64,000 nt of DNA from Actinoplanes philippinensis (GCF_900113015.1 NZ_FONV01000004.1:124001-188000); one strand, 5' to 3'; counted from the stretch's first letter, positions 41,517 through 52,093 are shown. A program made the numbers and translations. The notes: generated from the sequence alone by a model not told the origin.

Positions 41517-42464
41517 CTAATGGGGAAAGGCGACCCGGGGACGCGGCTCGATCTCGTCGCGGAAACGCTCGATGATGTGGCTGACCTCGAGCATGTGGCC
41601 GGTGCCCCGGATCCGGTCCAGGTACAACGACTGAGCGGCCAGTCCGGGCAGGTCGAAGGTGAAGTACATCGCCATCAGCGGGTTGACGAACAACGGCGAT
41701 CCGGCGGTACGGTCGTCGAGCGCCACGTCCCCCGCGGCCCCGGTCAGCGCCGCCGCGATCTGGCCGTTGACGATGCTCGACCGTCCCGGCGTCTCGGCCC
41801 GCGCGTGCTCGACCGCGTCCCGGTAGAGCGCCGCCTCCCGCCCGTGCGACGGCACACTGAAGGCGCCGAGGTAGGCGCCGGCACGGTCGAGGGCGGCGAT
41901 GTTCTCCAGCACCTGCACGTGGTTGACGCCGTGGTAGGCGTCGACACCGAACCCGATCGACGCCACCAGCCGGGTCGTCACCGGCGTTCCGGCCACCGCG
42001 GCGAGGCTGGTGGCGTCCTCGACGGGGGTGCCCAGGGCCGCCTCGTCGCCGCGCATCAGGATGTCGGTGCCGCCGTCGACCAGCACGATCGCGTCGAGGT
42101 CGAGCCGTTTCGCCAGCCGGCGGTAGGCGCCGCGCAGTGGCCGTACCCCGGTGCGGGGGAACGCGTGGACGGTGTCCGGCAGCCCCTGCCGGGCCAGCCA
42201 GCGGGCGAGCGTCCGCTCCGGGAAGTAGTCGTGGTGGGACCGGGTGGCCGCGGTGATCGCCGCGACGCCGTCGTCCGTCCGGACGTCGCTGTCGAGCTCG
42301 TACAGGTTGACCAGCGACAGGCTCCCGAAGTGGACCGTCCGGCCGGTCGCCGTCAGCGCGAGCCCCAGCGGCAGCCCCGCGTAGACGTCGAACCCGCCGC
42401 CGGCGCCGGCGATCAGCACCCGCCGGGAGTCGCTCAGCGCTTCGAAGAACGGCAGCCGCCACAT
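41517..42464 (-). CDS. DUF1152-family protein
   Basis: 315 residues. Gly-rich N-terminal LIAGAGGGFDVYAGLPLGLAL, Asp-rich VLVDGGTDILMRGDEAALGTPVEDATS and DAYHGVNHVQVLENIAAL fit the DUF1152 pattern. The fold is unknown and a metal- or nucleotide-binding role has been proposed for relatives. It is not linked to a pathway gene here. ATG 42464. Confidence 0.82.
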   Translation of the reverse strand: MWRLPFFEALSDSRRVLIAGAGGGFDVYAGLPLGLALTATGRTVHFGSLSLVNLYELDSDVRTDDGVAAITAATRSHHDYFPERTLARWLARQGLPDTVHAFPRTGVRPLRGAYRRLAKRLDLDAIVLVDGGTDILMRGDEAALGTPVEDATSLAAVAGTPVTTRLVASIGFGVDAYHGVNHVQVLENIAALDRAGAYLGAFSVPSHGREAALYRDAVEHARAETPGRSSIVNGQIAAALTGAAGDVALDDRTAGSPLFVNPLMAMYFTFDLPGLAAQSLYLDRIRGTGHMLEVSHIIERFRDEIEPRPRVAFPH

Positions 42465-42525
42465 CGGGCCATGATCGGTGCGGCCGGGGCCGGCCGCATC
42501 CGATTTTCCCGGCCGCCCGCCGTGC

Positions 42526-43155
42526 CTACGCGGCTGCCGCGGCGGCGGAGGCCTGGATCGACTTGCGCAGGGCCGGCCCGATCGGTCCGCTGAGGTCGGT
42601 GAGCTCCTGGATGCGCCGTTTGGCGTCCTGCCGGGCCCGGCGGTCGACGACCAGGCTGAGCTGACCGGCGACCACGATGGCGACCAGGGTCGCGTCGGCG
42701 GGGTCGACCCGGTTGATCGGATCCTTCAGGGCGGCCCGGACGCGGCCCAGCAGCTCCTTGCGGACCCGCGGATCACGCAGGGTGACCTTGGTGGCGGGAA
42801 AGATCCCGAGGACGCGGTACGGCTCGAGCCGCGCCCACCCGTCCTCGCCCAGCTGCCGGCGCACCGCGACGACGGTGGCGTGCTGCCGGCGGTCCACCCA
42901 GGTCTGCCACTTGCGCGGCCGGGCGGCGGCGATCTCGCCGAGCAGGGTGGCGAGGACCGGGTCGGCGGACGACCGGCCGGTCACGGCGACGGCCCGGCCC
43001 CGGTCGTCGGTGAGGTGACCCTGCACATACAGGTCGGCGAGGGCCGCCGCACGAACCATGGCGCCGAGGTTGGTGCCGATCCGGGGACGGCCCTTCTCCG
43101 GGTCGTGAGCCAGCAGGAAGATCCGCTGGGCGAGGCTGCCGGGGACGGTTGTCAT
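42526..43155 (-). CDS. GPP34 (Golgi phosphoprotein 3)-family protein
   Basis: 209 residues from ATG 43155, which overlaps the upstream stop (ATGA). The all-helical GPP34 fold is recognisable from LAQRIFLLAHDPEKGRPRIGTNLGAMVRAAALADLYVQGHLTDD, with the C-terminal IVVAGQLSLVVDRRARQDAKRRI. Eukaryotic homologues bind phosphatidylinositol 4-phosphate. Bacterial members are common in actinomycetes, with no known function. It is the last gene of a three-gene operon with a ribbon-helix-helix regulator and an SPFH protein. Confidence 0.85.
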   Translation of the reverse strand: MTTVPGSLAQRIFLLAHDPEKGRPRIGTNLGAMVRAAALADLYVQGHLTDDRGRAVAVTGRSSADPVLATLLGEIAAARPRKWQTWVDRRQHATVVAVRRQLGEDGWARLEPYRVLGIFPATKVTLRDPRVRKELLGRVRAALKDPINRVDPADATLVAIVVAGQLSLVVDRRARQDAKRRIQELTDLSGPIGPALRKSIQASAAAAAA

Positions 43156-43514
43156 GGCTGCTCCTCCTGGTCGTGCTGGTCGTCCTGGGCCGATGAGCCG
43201 GCGTCCGGGGCGGACGATCCGGCGCCCGGCCCGGGTGTGCCGTTGCCCACGGCGGGGGCGCCGCCGTCCGGCGCGAAGCTGCCGGCGCCGTCGTCGGCCT
43301 GGCCGGCCCCGGGGACGGGTGTGCCGGGTGGGCGGCCCGGGCCCCGCATCCGGCCGACCCCGCCAGGGAGCCGGCCGGCGTCGCCGAGCGCCTTGCGTAA
43401 CAGGTACTCGATCTGGGCGTTGGTGCTGCGCAGCTCGTCACCGGCCCACCGTGCGAGGGCGTCGTGCACGGCGGGATCCAGCCGGAGCAGGAGCTTCTTG
43501 CGCTCGGTGGCCAT
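43152..43514 (-). CDS. ribbon-helix-helix DNA-binding protein with disordered tail
   Basis: 120 residues. The first about 50 form an Arc/CopG-like RHH unit (ATERKKLLLRLDPAVHDALARWAGDELRSTNAQIEYLLRKAL), in which the LLLRL strand would contact DNA. The remaining 70 residues are Gly/Pro/Asp-rich and probably disordered. It lies between SPFH and GPP34 genes with ATGA coupling downstream. The palindromes at 44447-44483 are a plausible operator. Confidence 0.8.
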   Translation of the reverse strand: MATERKKLLLRLDPAVHDALARWAGDELRSTNAQIEYLLRKALGDAGRLPGGVGRMRGPGRPPGTPVPGAGQADDGAGSFAPDGGAPAVGNGTPGPGAGSSAPDAGSSAQDDQHDQEEQP

Positions 43515-43518
43515 GTGA

Positions 43519-44430
43519 TCAGGAGTAGAGGGTGCCCGCGTTCACGACGGGCTGGGCGTCCCGGTCGCCGCAGAGGACGACCAGCAGGTTGCTGACCATG
43601 GCGGCCTTGCGCTCCTCGTCGAGGTCGACGACGTCGTGCTCGGTCAGCCGTGCCAGGGCCAGCTCGACCATACCGACAGCGCCCTCGACGATGCGGGTCC
43701 GTGCGGCGACGATCGCATTTGCCTGCTGCCGGCGCAGCATGGCGTGCGCGATCTCCGGCGAATACGCCAGACGAGTCAGCCGCGACTCGACGATCTTCAC
43801 ACCGGCGGCGGCGACCCGGACACCGATCTCCTCGGACAGCCGGGCGGTGATCTCGTCGGCGTTGTCACGCAGCGACATCAGGTTGGTGTCGTGCGCGTCG
43901 TAGGGGTAGCTGTTGGCGATGTGCCGCACGGCGGTCTCGGTCTGGATGGCCACGAACTCGATGAAGTCGTCGACCTCGAAGACCGCCCGCGCGGTGTCCT
44001 GCACCTGCCAGACGACCACGGCAGCGATCTCGATCGGGTTGCCGTCGGCGTCGTTGACCTTGAGGACGTCGCTCTCGTGGTTGCGGATCCGGGTGGAGAC
44101 GCGGCGCCGGTTGGTGAGCGGGTTGACCCAGCGCAGCCCGTCGGTGCGCACCGTGCCGGTGTAACGGCCCAGCAGCTGGAGGACACGGGCCTCGCCGGGC
44201 GCGACCGGGGTGAGGCCGACCACGGTGATCGCGGCGCCGACCACCAGCAGAACGCTGACCGCGAGCAGGCCGAGCACGGTGCCGGCGGTGTCCTGCTGCA
44301 CGGCGACGACGAAGACGGCGACGGCGATGACGACCGCCAGCACGGCCCCGGCGAGGACAGGCCAGCCGGAGGCGCCACGGGCGGTGCGCTCACGCACCTG
44401 CGGGGCAGGAAGGTCGAGGTGTTCGGACAT
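43519..44430 (-). CDS. SPFH-domain membrane protein (stomatin/prohibitin family)
   Basis: 303 residues from ATG 44430 (GGGGAGG upstream). Two N-terminal TM helices ([21 protein letters not shown] and [20 protein letters not shown]) precede the SPFH domain ([71 protein letters not shown]). A helical coiled region with [24 protein letters not shown] follows. Relatives form membrane scaffolds and often partner with FtsH-type or other proteases. The divergent lon gene is suggestive. Confidence 0.9.
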   Translation of the reverse strand: MSEHLDLPAPQVRERTARGASGWPVLAGAVLAVVIAVAVFVVAVQQDTAGTVLGLLAVSVLLVVGAAITVVGLTPVAPGEARVLQLLGRYTGTVRTDGLRWVNPLTNRRRVSTRIRNHESDVLKVNDADGNPIEIAAVVVWQVQDTARAVFEVDDFIEFVAIQTETAVRHIANSYPYDAHDTNLMSLRDNADEITARLSEEIGVRVAAAGVKIVESRLTRLAYSPEIAHAMLRRQQANAIVAARTRIVEGAVGMVELALARLTEHDVVDLDEERKAAMVSNLLVVLCGDRDAQPVVNAGTLYS

Positions 44431-44446
44431 TGGTGGCCTCCCCATG

Positions 44447-44483
44447 AGTGATGATGGCGTCACACTATCAATGTGATATCACT
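44447..44483. promoter_or_regulatory. nested palindromes in the SPFH/lon divergent region
   Basis: Outer arms AGTGAT (44447-44452) and ATCACT (44478-44483). Inner TCACACTATCAATGTGA (44460-44476) has TCACA/TGTGA arms. TGATATCA lies at 44474-44481. This AT-rich nested set is unlike the surrounding sequence and lies 17-53 bp before the SPFH start. It is a candidate operator for the RHH protein encoded downstream. Confidence 0.5.
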
Positions 44484-44497
44484 TTTTCAAGCTGGGT

Positions 44498-44514
44498 GTT
44501 CGCCGACAGTGAAC
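44498..44514 (+). promoter_or_regulatory. ClgR-type operator upstream of lon
   Basis: GTTCGCCGACAGTGAAC fits the actinobacterial ClgR pattern around CGCYNANRGCG with a single mismatch (GTG for GCG). It lies 63 bp before the lon start. ClgR activates lon and clp genes in streptomycetes and corynebacteria. No clgR gene is in the window. Confidence 0.6.
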
Positions 44515-44576
44515 GCCGGAAGAAGGGTGATCGTGGCCTGGTTGAGCGTGGCGTACTCAACTTCCCGGAGGTAACC

Positions 44577-46883
<2,307 letters not shown>

Positions 46884-46889
46884 TCCTTT

Positions 46890-48008
46890 TCAGCCGTCGG
46901 TGGAGTCGAAGGACGCGTGGTAACCGGTGAACCACCGGCGCTGCGCGTCCAGCTCCGGCGAGCCGGTCGGGTAGACGTGGTCGAACAGCTCGACCGGCTG
47001 CCGGTCGGGCATCGCGAGCACGCGTTCACGCAGGTCGAGGGCGGCCTTCCGGGCGTCGTCCTCGACCTGCGCGAAGAAGTCGTCACCGGCGATCCGCTGC
47101 TTGACCAGGAAGGCCTTGAGCCGGCTGATCGGGTCCTTGGCCTTCCACGCCTCGACCTCGCCGGCCATCCGGTAGCGGGTCGGGTCGTCGGAGCTGGTGT
47201 GCGCGCCCATCCGGTACGTGTAGGCCTCGATCAGTTTCGGACCCTGACCGTGCCGGGCGTGGTCGAGGGCGGCGCGGGTGACGGCGTAGCTGGCCAGCAC
47301 GTCGTTGCCGTCGACGCGGATGCCGGGGAAGCCGTAGCCGCCGGCGCGCCGGAAGAGCGGGACCCGGGTCTGCCGCTCGGCCGCCGCGGAGATCGCATAC
47401 TGGTTGTTCTGGCAGAAGAACACGACCGGCGCGTTGAACACCCCGGACCAGACGAACGCCTCGTTGACCTCGCCCTGGCTGGAGGCCCCGTCGCCGAAGT
47501 AGGCGATCACCGCCTCGCCGTCGTCCGAGCCGGTCCTCCCCTCCATGGTCACACCCATGGCATACCCGGTGGCGTGCAGCGTCTGCGACCCGATGACGAT
47601 CGTGTACTGGTTGAACTTGAACTCGTTCGGATCCCAGCCGCCCTGGTCCACCCCCCGGAACAGGCCGAACGGCATGATCGGGTCGATGCCCCGGCAGTAG
47701 AGCACCCCGTGCTCACGGTAGGTGGGGAACGCCATGTCCTGTGGCTGCAGCGCCCGCCCCGACCCGACCTGGGCGGCCTCCTGGCCGAGCAGGCTGGCCC
47801 ACAGGCCCAGCTCGCCCTGCCGCTGCAGCGCCACGCCCTCGGCGTCGAGCCGGCGCACGGTGACCATGTCCTGGTAGAGCCCGCGATATTCGTCGTCGGT
47901 GAAGTCCACCGCATACGTCACCCCGTCCGGGCCGGTGACGCTGTCGACGTGGTCACCCTCGGGATTCAGAAGCTGTACGAAGCCGTCCGCCGCACCGTGT
48001 TGGTCCAC
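46890..48008 (-). CDS. 2-oxoacid dehydrogenase E1 component, alpha subunit
   Basis: 372 residues, GTG 48008. Thiamine-diphosphate motif GDGASSQGEVNEAFVWSGVFNAPVVFFCQNN and SIGSQTLHATGYAMG-type upstream loop (IVIGSQTLHATG) are present, with the phosphorylation-loop region GYRM/TYRMGAHTSSDDPTRYRM. It could belong to pyruvate or branched-chain 2-oxoacid dehydrogenase. Its E1-beta and E2 partners, usually the next genes, are absent from both sides (lon on one side, HNH protein on the other). It is either a relocated subunit or a second copy working with a distant complex. Confidence 0.92.
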   Translation of the reverse strand: MDQHGAADGFVQLLNPEGDHVDSVTGPDGVTYAVDFTDDEYRGLYQDMVTVRRLDAEGVALQRQGELGLWASLLGQEAAQVGSGRALQPQDMAFPTYREHGVLYCRGIDPIMPFGLFRGVDQGGWDPNEFKFNQYTIVIGSQTLHATGYAMGVTMEGRTGSDDGEAVIAYFGDGASSQGEVNEAFVWSGVFNAPVVFFCQNNQYAISAAAERQTRVPLFRRAGGYGFPGIRVDGNDVLASYAVTRAALDHARHGQGPKLIEAYTYRMGAHTSSDDPTRYRMAGEVEAWKAKDPISRLKAFLVKQRIAGDDFFAQVEDDARKAALDLRERVLAMPDRQPVELFDHVYPTGSPELDAQRRWFTGYHASFDSTDG

Positions 48009-48087
48009 CAGACGAACGTATGCCGTCCACCCGGCACCTGGTCAAGACCGGTCTCACTCGCCGGGCCCGGGAACGGCCGGAACGCGG

Positions 48088-48528
48088 TCAGCGGCGGCCG
48101 GTGGCCAGCGCGATCAGGAACTGGCCGCCACCGGTGTCGACGGTCGCGGTGACCGGCAGGCCGGGGACCAGCCGGGAGAAACGGTCGACGAGCCAGTCCG
48201 CCGCCTCCTGGGCGTCGCGGCGGCTCGGGCTGCGGGCCACCAGCTCGCGGCCGCCCTTGCGCTCCAGGCGCTCGGCGACGGTGATCAGCGGCGCCGGCTC
48301 CACCACGTTGAGCCGCTCGGGCCAGGCGATGACCACCTTGACCGCGCCCTTGCGGGTGTTGCAGGCGCGGTGGGCGAGCCGCTCGGTGACCTTGGCCTTG
48401 CGATCCGCGGTACGGCTGTCGACACTCGGGCCCCGCGGATCGTTGACCGACATGTCCGGGTCGACCGGCTCGTCACACACCCAGCAGCGCCAGCCGTCGC
48501 GTACGCCCACGTCCTCGAGGAGACTCAC
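48088..48528 (-). CDS. HNH-nuclease-like zinc protein
   Basis: 146 residues. RDGWRCWVCDEPVDP supplies a CxxC pair, and KVTERLAHRACNTRKG supplies the second ligand pair and the H-N/K part of an HNH endonuclease-like ββα-metal fold. The C-terminal half (ERLERKGGRELVARSPSRRDAQEAADWLVDRFSRL) looks like an unrelated alpha/beta extension. The first His of a catalytic HNH triad is not evident, so nuclease activity is uncertain. It is divergent from the small peptide gene at 48600. Confidence 0.7.
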   Translation of the reverse strand: MSLLEDVGVRDGWRCWVCDEPVDPDMSVNDPRGPSVDSRTADRKAKVTERLAHRACNTRKGAVKVVIAWPERLNVVEPAPLITVAERLERKGGRELVARSPSRRDAQEAADWLVDRFSRLVPGLPVTATVDTGGGQFLIALATGRR

Positions 48529-48599
48529 CCGAACAAATTAGCCCATAGGCAGTTGACTGTCGTGTGTATGGTTACTGCCTCCGGTGAGGGGAGAGATCG

Positions 48600-48779
48600 G
48601 TGCGGATGAGGACTTCGATCGCCATCGCTGCCGCCGCGCTCTCCGTCGCGGCCTCGTTCGTCATCGTGCGCCTGCCGTTACCGGTCGAGACGCCGGCCGA
48701 GGCCGAGGGGCTGCTCCGGGTTCTCGTCGTGACCGAGACCGGCGGCGGGTGGGACTGCCCCGACGAGTCCGACTACTGA
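48600..48779 (+). CDS. 59-residue exported or membrane-tethered peptide
   Basis: GTG 48600 is preceded by GGGGAG at good spacing. The product begins MRMRTSIAIAAAALSVAASFVIVRLP, one helix or signal segment, and ends in a short acidic tail with a single Cys (GGGWDCPDESDY). There is no similarity I recognise. It overlaps the 3' end of the convergent GGDEF gene by 102 bp. A TTGACT sequence at 48553-48558 could be part of its promoter. It is small, but the clear ribosome site and signal-like N-terminus support it. Confidence 0.55.
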   Translation: MRMRTSIAIAAAALSVAASFVIVRLPLPVETPAEAEGLLRVLVVTETGGGWDCPDESDY

Positions 48780-50393
48780 CCCGCGCCGTGCGGCCCGGCG
48801 GTGCTGCTTCGCGGTGTACATGGCGGCGTCCGCGGTGCTGAGCAGCACCGACGCGTCGTAACCGCAGGCCGCGGCCAGGCCCAGCCCGATGCTGCACCCG
48901 GCGGTCACCTGCACGGCCCCGGCCGGCAGCGGCAGCACGTAGGGCTCGTCCACGGCCTCCTGGATGCGCCCGGCCAGCAGCCCGGCCTCCGCCGCCGACG
49001 TGTCGGTGCAGGCGATCACGAACTCGTCGCCACCGAGGCGGGCCGCTATCCCGTGCAGGCCGGCCGTCTCGGACAGCCGCTGGGCCACGCCGATCAGCAG
49101 CTGGTCGCCGGCGTCGTGGCCGTACGTGTCGTTGACCGCCTTGAATCCGTCCAGGTCGAGGAAGAGCACCGCCACGTCGCTGCCGTCCTGCCGGCACCGG
49201 CTCAACGAGGCGGCCAGGGTCTCCATGAAGTAGGCGCGGTTCGGCATCCCGGTCAGCACATCCGTCTCCGCCTGCATGCGGATCCGCTGGAAGAGCAGCG
49301 CCTTCTCCAGGACCAGGCCACCCACGTCGGTCAGGTGGTCGAGGAACGAGCGGGCATCGGTGCCGTCGGCGGGCACCCCGGTCAGCAGCAGGCGGCCCGC
49401 GGGCGGGTCCTGGGTGCCCAGGCGCAGGGCCAGTGCCTCCGGCGGCAGCCCGGCCCGGTCGTCGCCGAGGATCCGCGGCCAGTCCGCGCCGCCGCCCGCG
49501 GCCAGCTCCTCGCCGTACGTGTCGGTGAGGTAGACCGCGGCGCCGGCGACCGGCACGTGCTCGATCATCGTGTCGACGATGTTGCGCGACGCGGTGATCA
49601 CGTCGACCATGCCGGCCAGCCCCGCGGTGACCGTGTTCAGGCGCTGCAGCCGGCGCAGCTGGTCCTGGGTGCGCCGGTAGAGCCGGCCGTTGTCGATGGC
49701 CAGCGAGATCCGGCTGACCACCGCGATCAGCTCCTGGGTGTCGGCGTCGTCGAAGGGCCGGTCCTCGGTGCGGGCCAGCAACAGGTGACCGAGGTGCTCG
49801 CCACGGACGGTGAGCAGGCCGTAGGCGAGGTGGCACAGCCCGTTGGCGGCCAGCCAGTCCGGTGCGGGGACCGCGGTCACGGGCGCGGCGGTCACCGGCC
49901 GGGCCGCGGTGAGCGACCGCACGGCGGGCGGCGGTTTCAGCGTGCCGGGCGGCAGGTGCCGGGCCGCGATGCCCCACTGGGCGGCCAGCCGCAGCTCGCC
50001 GGGGGCGCCGGCCGGCGTGAGCACGACCGCGATGTCGGCGTCGAACAGCTCGGCGACGTCGCACACCGCGCATTCCAGCACGTCGTCGACCTCGGTCACC
50101 TTGCCGAGCGAGGTGACCAGCTGCGCGAGCCGGGTGGCCCGGGCCAGGGCGCGGGCCGACACCGCCCGTGATTGTGCCAGCTCGGCGCGCAGCCGGCGGA
50201 TCTCGTCGGCCGACGCCGGATCGGCCACCGCCGCGCGGCCGGCGGCCATGCCGGCATCGGCGGCCGTCCTCGGATCGTCGGCCATGCCGGCAGCAGTGGC
50301 CGTCCTCGGATCGTCGATCATGCCGGCATCGGCGGCCGTCCTGGGATCGTCGATCATGCCGGCATCGGTGGCCGTCCTGGGATCGTCGGCCAT
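48678..50393 (-). CDS. GAF-GGDEF diguanylate cyclase with 12-residue N-terminal repeats
   Basis: 571 residues from ATG 50393, one base after the FIST-gene stop. Residues 1-48 are four copies of M(A/I)DDPRTA(T/A)(D/A)AG, then a short coiled coil. Two GAF-type domains follow (SLGKVTEVDDVLECAVCDVAELFDADIAVVLTPAG; AGMVDVITASRNIVDTMIEHVPVAGAAVYLTD). The C-terminal GGDEF domain has DVLTGMPNRAYF, LDLDGFKAVNDTYGHDAGD and intact ARLGGDEFVIAC, so cyclic-di-GMP synthesis is expected. The RxxD inhibitory site is not evident. The FIST protein upstream probably supplies the input signal. The last about 35 residues overlap the small peptide gene. Confidence 0.88.
   Translation of the reverse strand: MADDPRTATDAGMIDDPRTAADAGMIDDPRTATAAGMADDPRTAADAGMAAGRAAVADPASADEIRRLRAELAQSRAVSARALARATRLAQLVTSLGKVTEVDDVLECAVCDVAELFDADIAVVLTPAGAPGELRLAAQWGIAARHLPPGTLKPPPAVRSLTAARPVTAAPVTAVPAPDWLAANGLCHLAYGLLTVRGEHLGHLLLARTEDRPFDDADTQELIAVVSRISLAIDNGRLYRRTQDQLRRLQRLNTVTAGLAGMVDVITASRNIVDTMIEHVPVAGAAVYLTDTYGEELAAGGGADWPRILGDDRAGLPPEALALRLGTQDPPAGRLLLTGVPADGTDARSFLDHLTDVGGLVLEKALLFQRIRMQAETDVLTGMPNRAYFMETLAASLSRCRQDGSDVAVLFLDLDGFKAVNDTYGHDAGDQLLIGVAQRLSETAGLHGIAARLGGDEFVIACTDTSAAEAGLLAGRIQEAVDEPYVLPLPAGAVQVTAGCSIGLGLAAACGYDASVLLSTADAAMYTAKQHRRAARRGSVVGLVGAVPPAAGLGHDENPEQPLGLGRRLDR
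50245..50388 (-). repeat. four tandem 36-bp units at the start of the GGDEF gene
   Basis: Units at 50245-50280, 50281-50316, 50317-50352 and 50353-50388 differ at only a few positions. On the coding strand each begins with ATG in the reading frame, and another ATG precedes the first. 36 is divisible by three, so copy-number change keeps the frame and adds or removes a 12-residue block and a possible start. Confidence 0.9.
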
Positions 50394-50394
50394 G

Positions 50395-51585
50395 TCAGAA
50401 GGCGAGGACGACGACGGTGGCGTTGTGGAAGCCGGTCGAGCCGGTGACCCGGGCGAACTCCCCGTAGGTGAAGAACCCGGCGAACGGCGCGCCGCCCAGC
50501 CGGTCACCGATCGCGGCGGCCTCGTCGAACACCCGGTCGCCGAGCGGCTCGACCCGGCCGGCGCAGCTGAACACCAGCGCGCCTCGCGGCGGGGCGCCGA
50601 GGCGCTGGACGGCGGTGGCCGCGGCCGTGCCGGCGGCGTCCACCAGGTCCCCGCAGTTCCCGGCGAGCACCTGCACCACCGACTGCTCGCTGACGTGGCC
50701 GAACATGACCAGCGAGCCCTCCGGCGTACGGCCGAGGATGTGCCGCCCGTCGAACGCGCCCGCCGGGTTGGCCAATCCGAGCGGGTGGTCGAAGGTGAGC
50801 TTGGCGAACGTCGGCTCCGCGCCGTCACCCGGATCGCCGGCGCGCAGCTCGCCGCCACGCTGGGCGAGGTAGGCCTCGGCGGCCGGGCGCCCGTCGAGCT
50901 CGTGGATGACGTTGCCCTCGGTGCGGGTCACCGTCATCGGGTCGCCGATCGGGTGCCAGCCGTGCGCGACGCCGATGCCGAGCGGGTGCGGCGAGTTGAT
51001 CCAGATCGCGACGAGGCTGTTGGACATGAGTTTGCCGTCGGCGAACTGGTAGGTGGTGCGCATCGACAGGTCCTCCGAGGCCGCGCCGCCGACCAGGGGC
51101 ACGGTGGCGCCGGTGACCGCGTAGCTGCCGCGGACCACCTCGCGCTGGTCGCCGGCCAGGCCGTCGGAGAGCACCATCAGCACCGAGTGCTCGCCGTCGC
51201 CGCCGGCGCGTTCGCGGGCCGACTCGGTGACCCGGCGGGCGGCGGCGCGCAGGTCGGCGCTCACCGAGTCGGCGACCGCCACGCCGAAGGTCAGCTCCGC
51301 GGCGGGGATGTAGAGGGCCACGGCGCCGCTGTCGACGTACGCCGCCGACGTGCACCCGGCGAAGGCGGTGCAGCCGACGACCTGCGCGGGCGCCGCGGCC
51401 TCGGCCACCGCCTCGAAGAACCGCAGCGGGTCGTACTCGGCGGTCACGTGCACGATCACCAGGTCGGCGGGCTCGGGTGTACGGCCGTCGAGCGCCGCCC
51501 CCACGCACGCGCGGGCCGCGGCCTCCGGGTCGGTGTCGGTGCTGCTGCCCTGGCCGACGCTGTGCCGGTCGCTGTCGTTCGCCAT
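50395..51585 (-). CDS. FIST-domain sensory protein
   Basis: 396 residues from ATG 51585. The FIST N-domain (about 25-210; DLVIVHVTAEYDPLRFFEAVAEAA, VVGCTAFAGCTSAAYVDSGAVALYIP, VVRGSYAVTGATVPLVGGAASED) is followed by the FIST_C domain (about 215-385; HPIGDPMTVTRTEGNVIHELDGRPAAEAYLAQ, GALVFSCAGRVEPLGDRVFDEAAAI). FIST proteins are soluble sensors of small ligands, probably amino acids, and commonly act with GGDEF/EAL proteins. The GGDEF gene starts one base after this stop. Confidence 0.92.
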   Translation of the reverse strand: MANDSDRHSVGQGSSTDTDPEAAARACVGAALDGRTPEPADLVIVHVTAEYDPLRFFEAVAEAAAPAQVVGCTAFAGCTSAAYVDSGAVALYIPAAELTFGVAVADSVSADLRAAARRVTESARERAGGDGEHSVLMVLSDGLAGDQREVVRGSYAVTGATVPLVGGAASEDLSMRTTYQFADGKLMSNSLVAIWINSPHPLGIGVAHGWHPIGDPMTVTRTEGNVIHELDGRPAAEAYLAQRGGELRAGDPGDGAEPTFAKLTFDHPLGLANPAGAFDGRHILGRTPEGSLVMFGHVSEQSVVQVLAGNCGDLVDAAGTAAATAVQRLGAPPRGALVFSCAGRVEPLGDRVFDEAAAIGDRLGGAPFAGFFTYGEFARVTGSTGFHNATVVVLAF

Positions 51586-51665
51586 GATCGCCCCTCGCCG
51601 GCACCGTCGTGCCACCCCTGCTCCTCGTCTCCTATCGGCCGGGCGGGCGCGGGCTTGACGATTTG

Positions 51666-52034
51666 TCAGTCGTGAACAACGGTGCAGCCGTTCGCCGGGT
51701 CGACGGTCGACGCGATGACCGCGTCGAGCCGGTCGCGGGTGTGGATCAGGGCGGTGATCTGCTCGTCGATGCGGGCGCGCTCGGCGGCGAGCCGCGCCTG
51801 CGACTCCGGCGTGCTGACCTTGGCATCGACGCAGGGCAGCAGCTCGGCGATCGTACGGCTGGACAGGCCCGCGCCGTAGAGCATCTGGATGAGCTGCACC
51901 CGGTCGACGGCGGGCTCCGGGTAGTGCCGCTGGCCGCTGTCGCTGCGGCCCGCGGCGAGCAGCCCCTGCTCCTCGTAGTACCGCAGCGCGCGGACGCTGA
52001 CCCCGGACTTCGTCGCCAGCTCGCCGATACGCAT
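51666..52034 (-). CDS. MerR-family transcriptional regulator
   Basis: 122 residues from ATG 52034. The MerR HTH is MRIGELATKSGVSVRALRYYEEQGLLAAGRSDSGQRHY, and the dimer coiled coil is RARIDEQITALIHTRDRLDAVIA. A Cys near each end (LLPCVDAKV, NGCTVV) may be redox or metal ligands. It is divergent from an SDR gene, with a 16-bp palindrome between, which is the classical MerR arrangement. Confidence 0.92.
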   Translation of the reverse strand: MRIGELATKSGVSVRALRYYEEQGLLAAGRSDSGQRHYPEPAVDRVQLIQMLYGAGLSSRTIAELLPCVDAKVSTPESQARLAAERARIDEQITALIHTRDRLDAVIASTVDPANGCTVVHD

Positions 52035-52060
52035 CGTGACCCCCATCATAAGACTTGCCT

Positions 52061-52076
52061 CTGACGTCAACGTCAG
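52061..52076. promoter_or_regulatory. MerR-type operator between merR and SDR genes
   Basis: CTGACGTCAACGTCAG is a perfect inverted repeat with a 2-base centre. On the SDR side it lies between TTGCCT (52055-52060) and TAGCGT (52081-52086), a 20-bp spacer. MerR regulators activate from such overlong 19-20 bp spacers, which supports direct control of the SDR gene. Confidence 0.7.
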
Positions 52077-52093
52077 GTCCTAGCGTAGTCCGC

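Noticed and set aside
44448..44576. Longer Lon start at 44448
   Set aside because: The added residues are unlike Lon and cover the operator region; GTG 44577 has GGAGG and matches the usual Lon N-terminus.
50245..50388. CRISPR array
   Set aside because: The four units are contiguous, with no spacers, and lie inside a coding frame.
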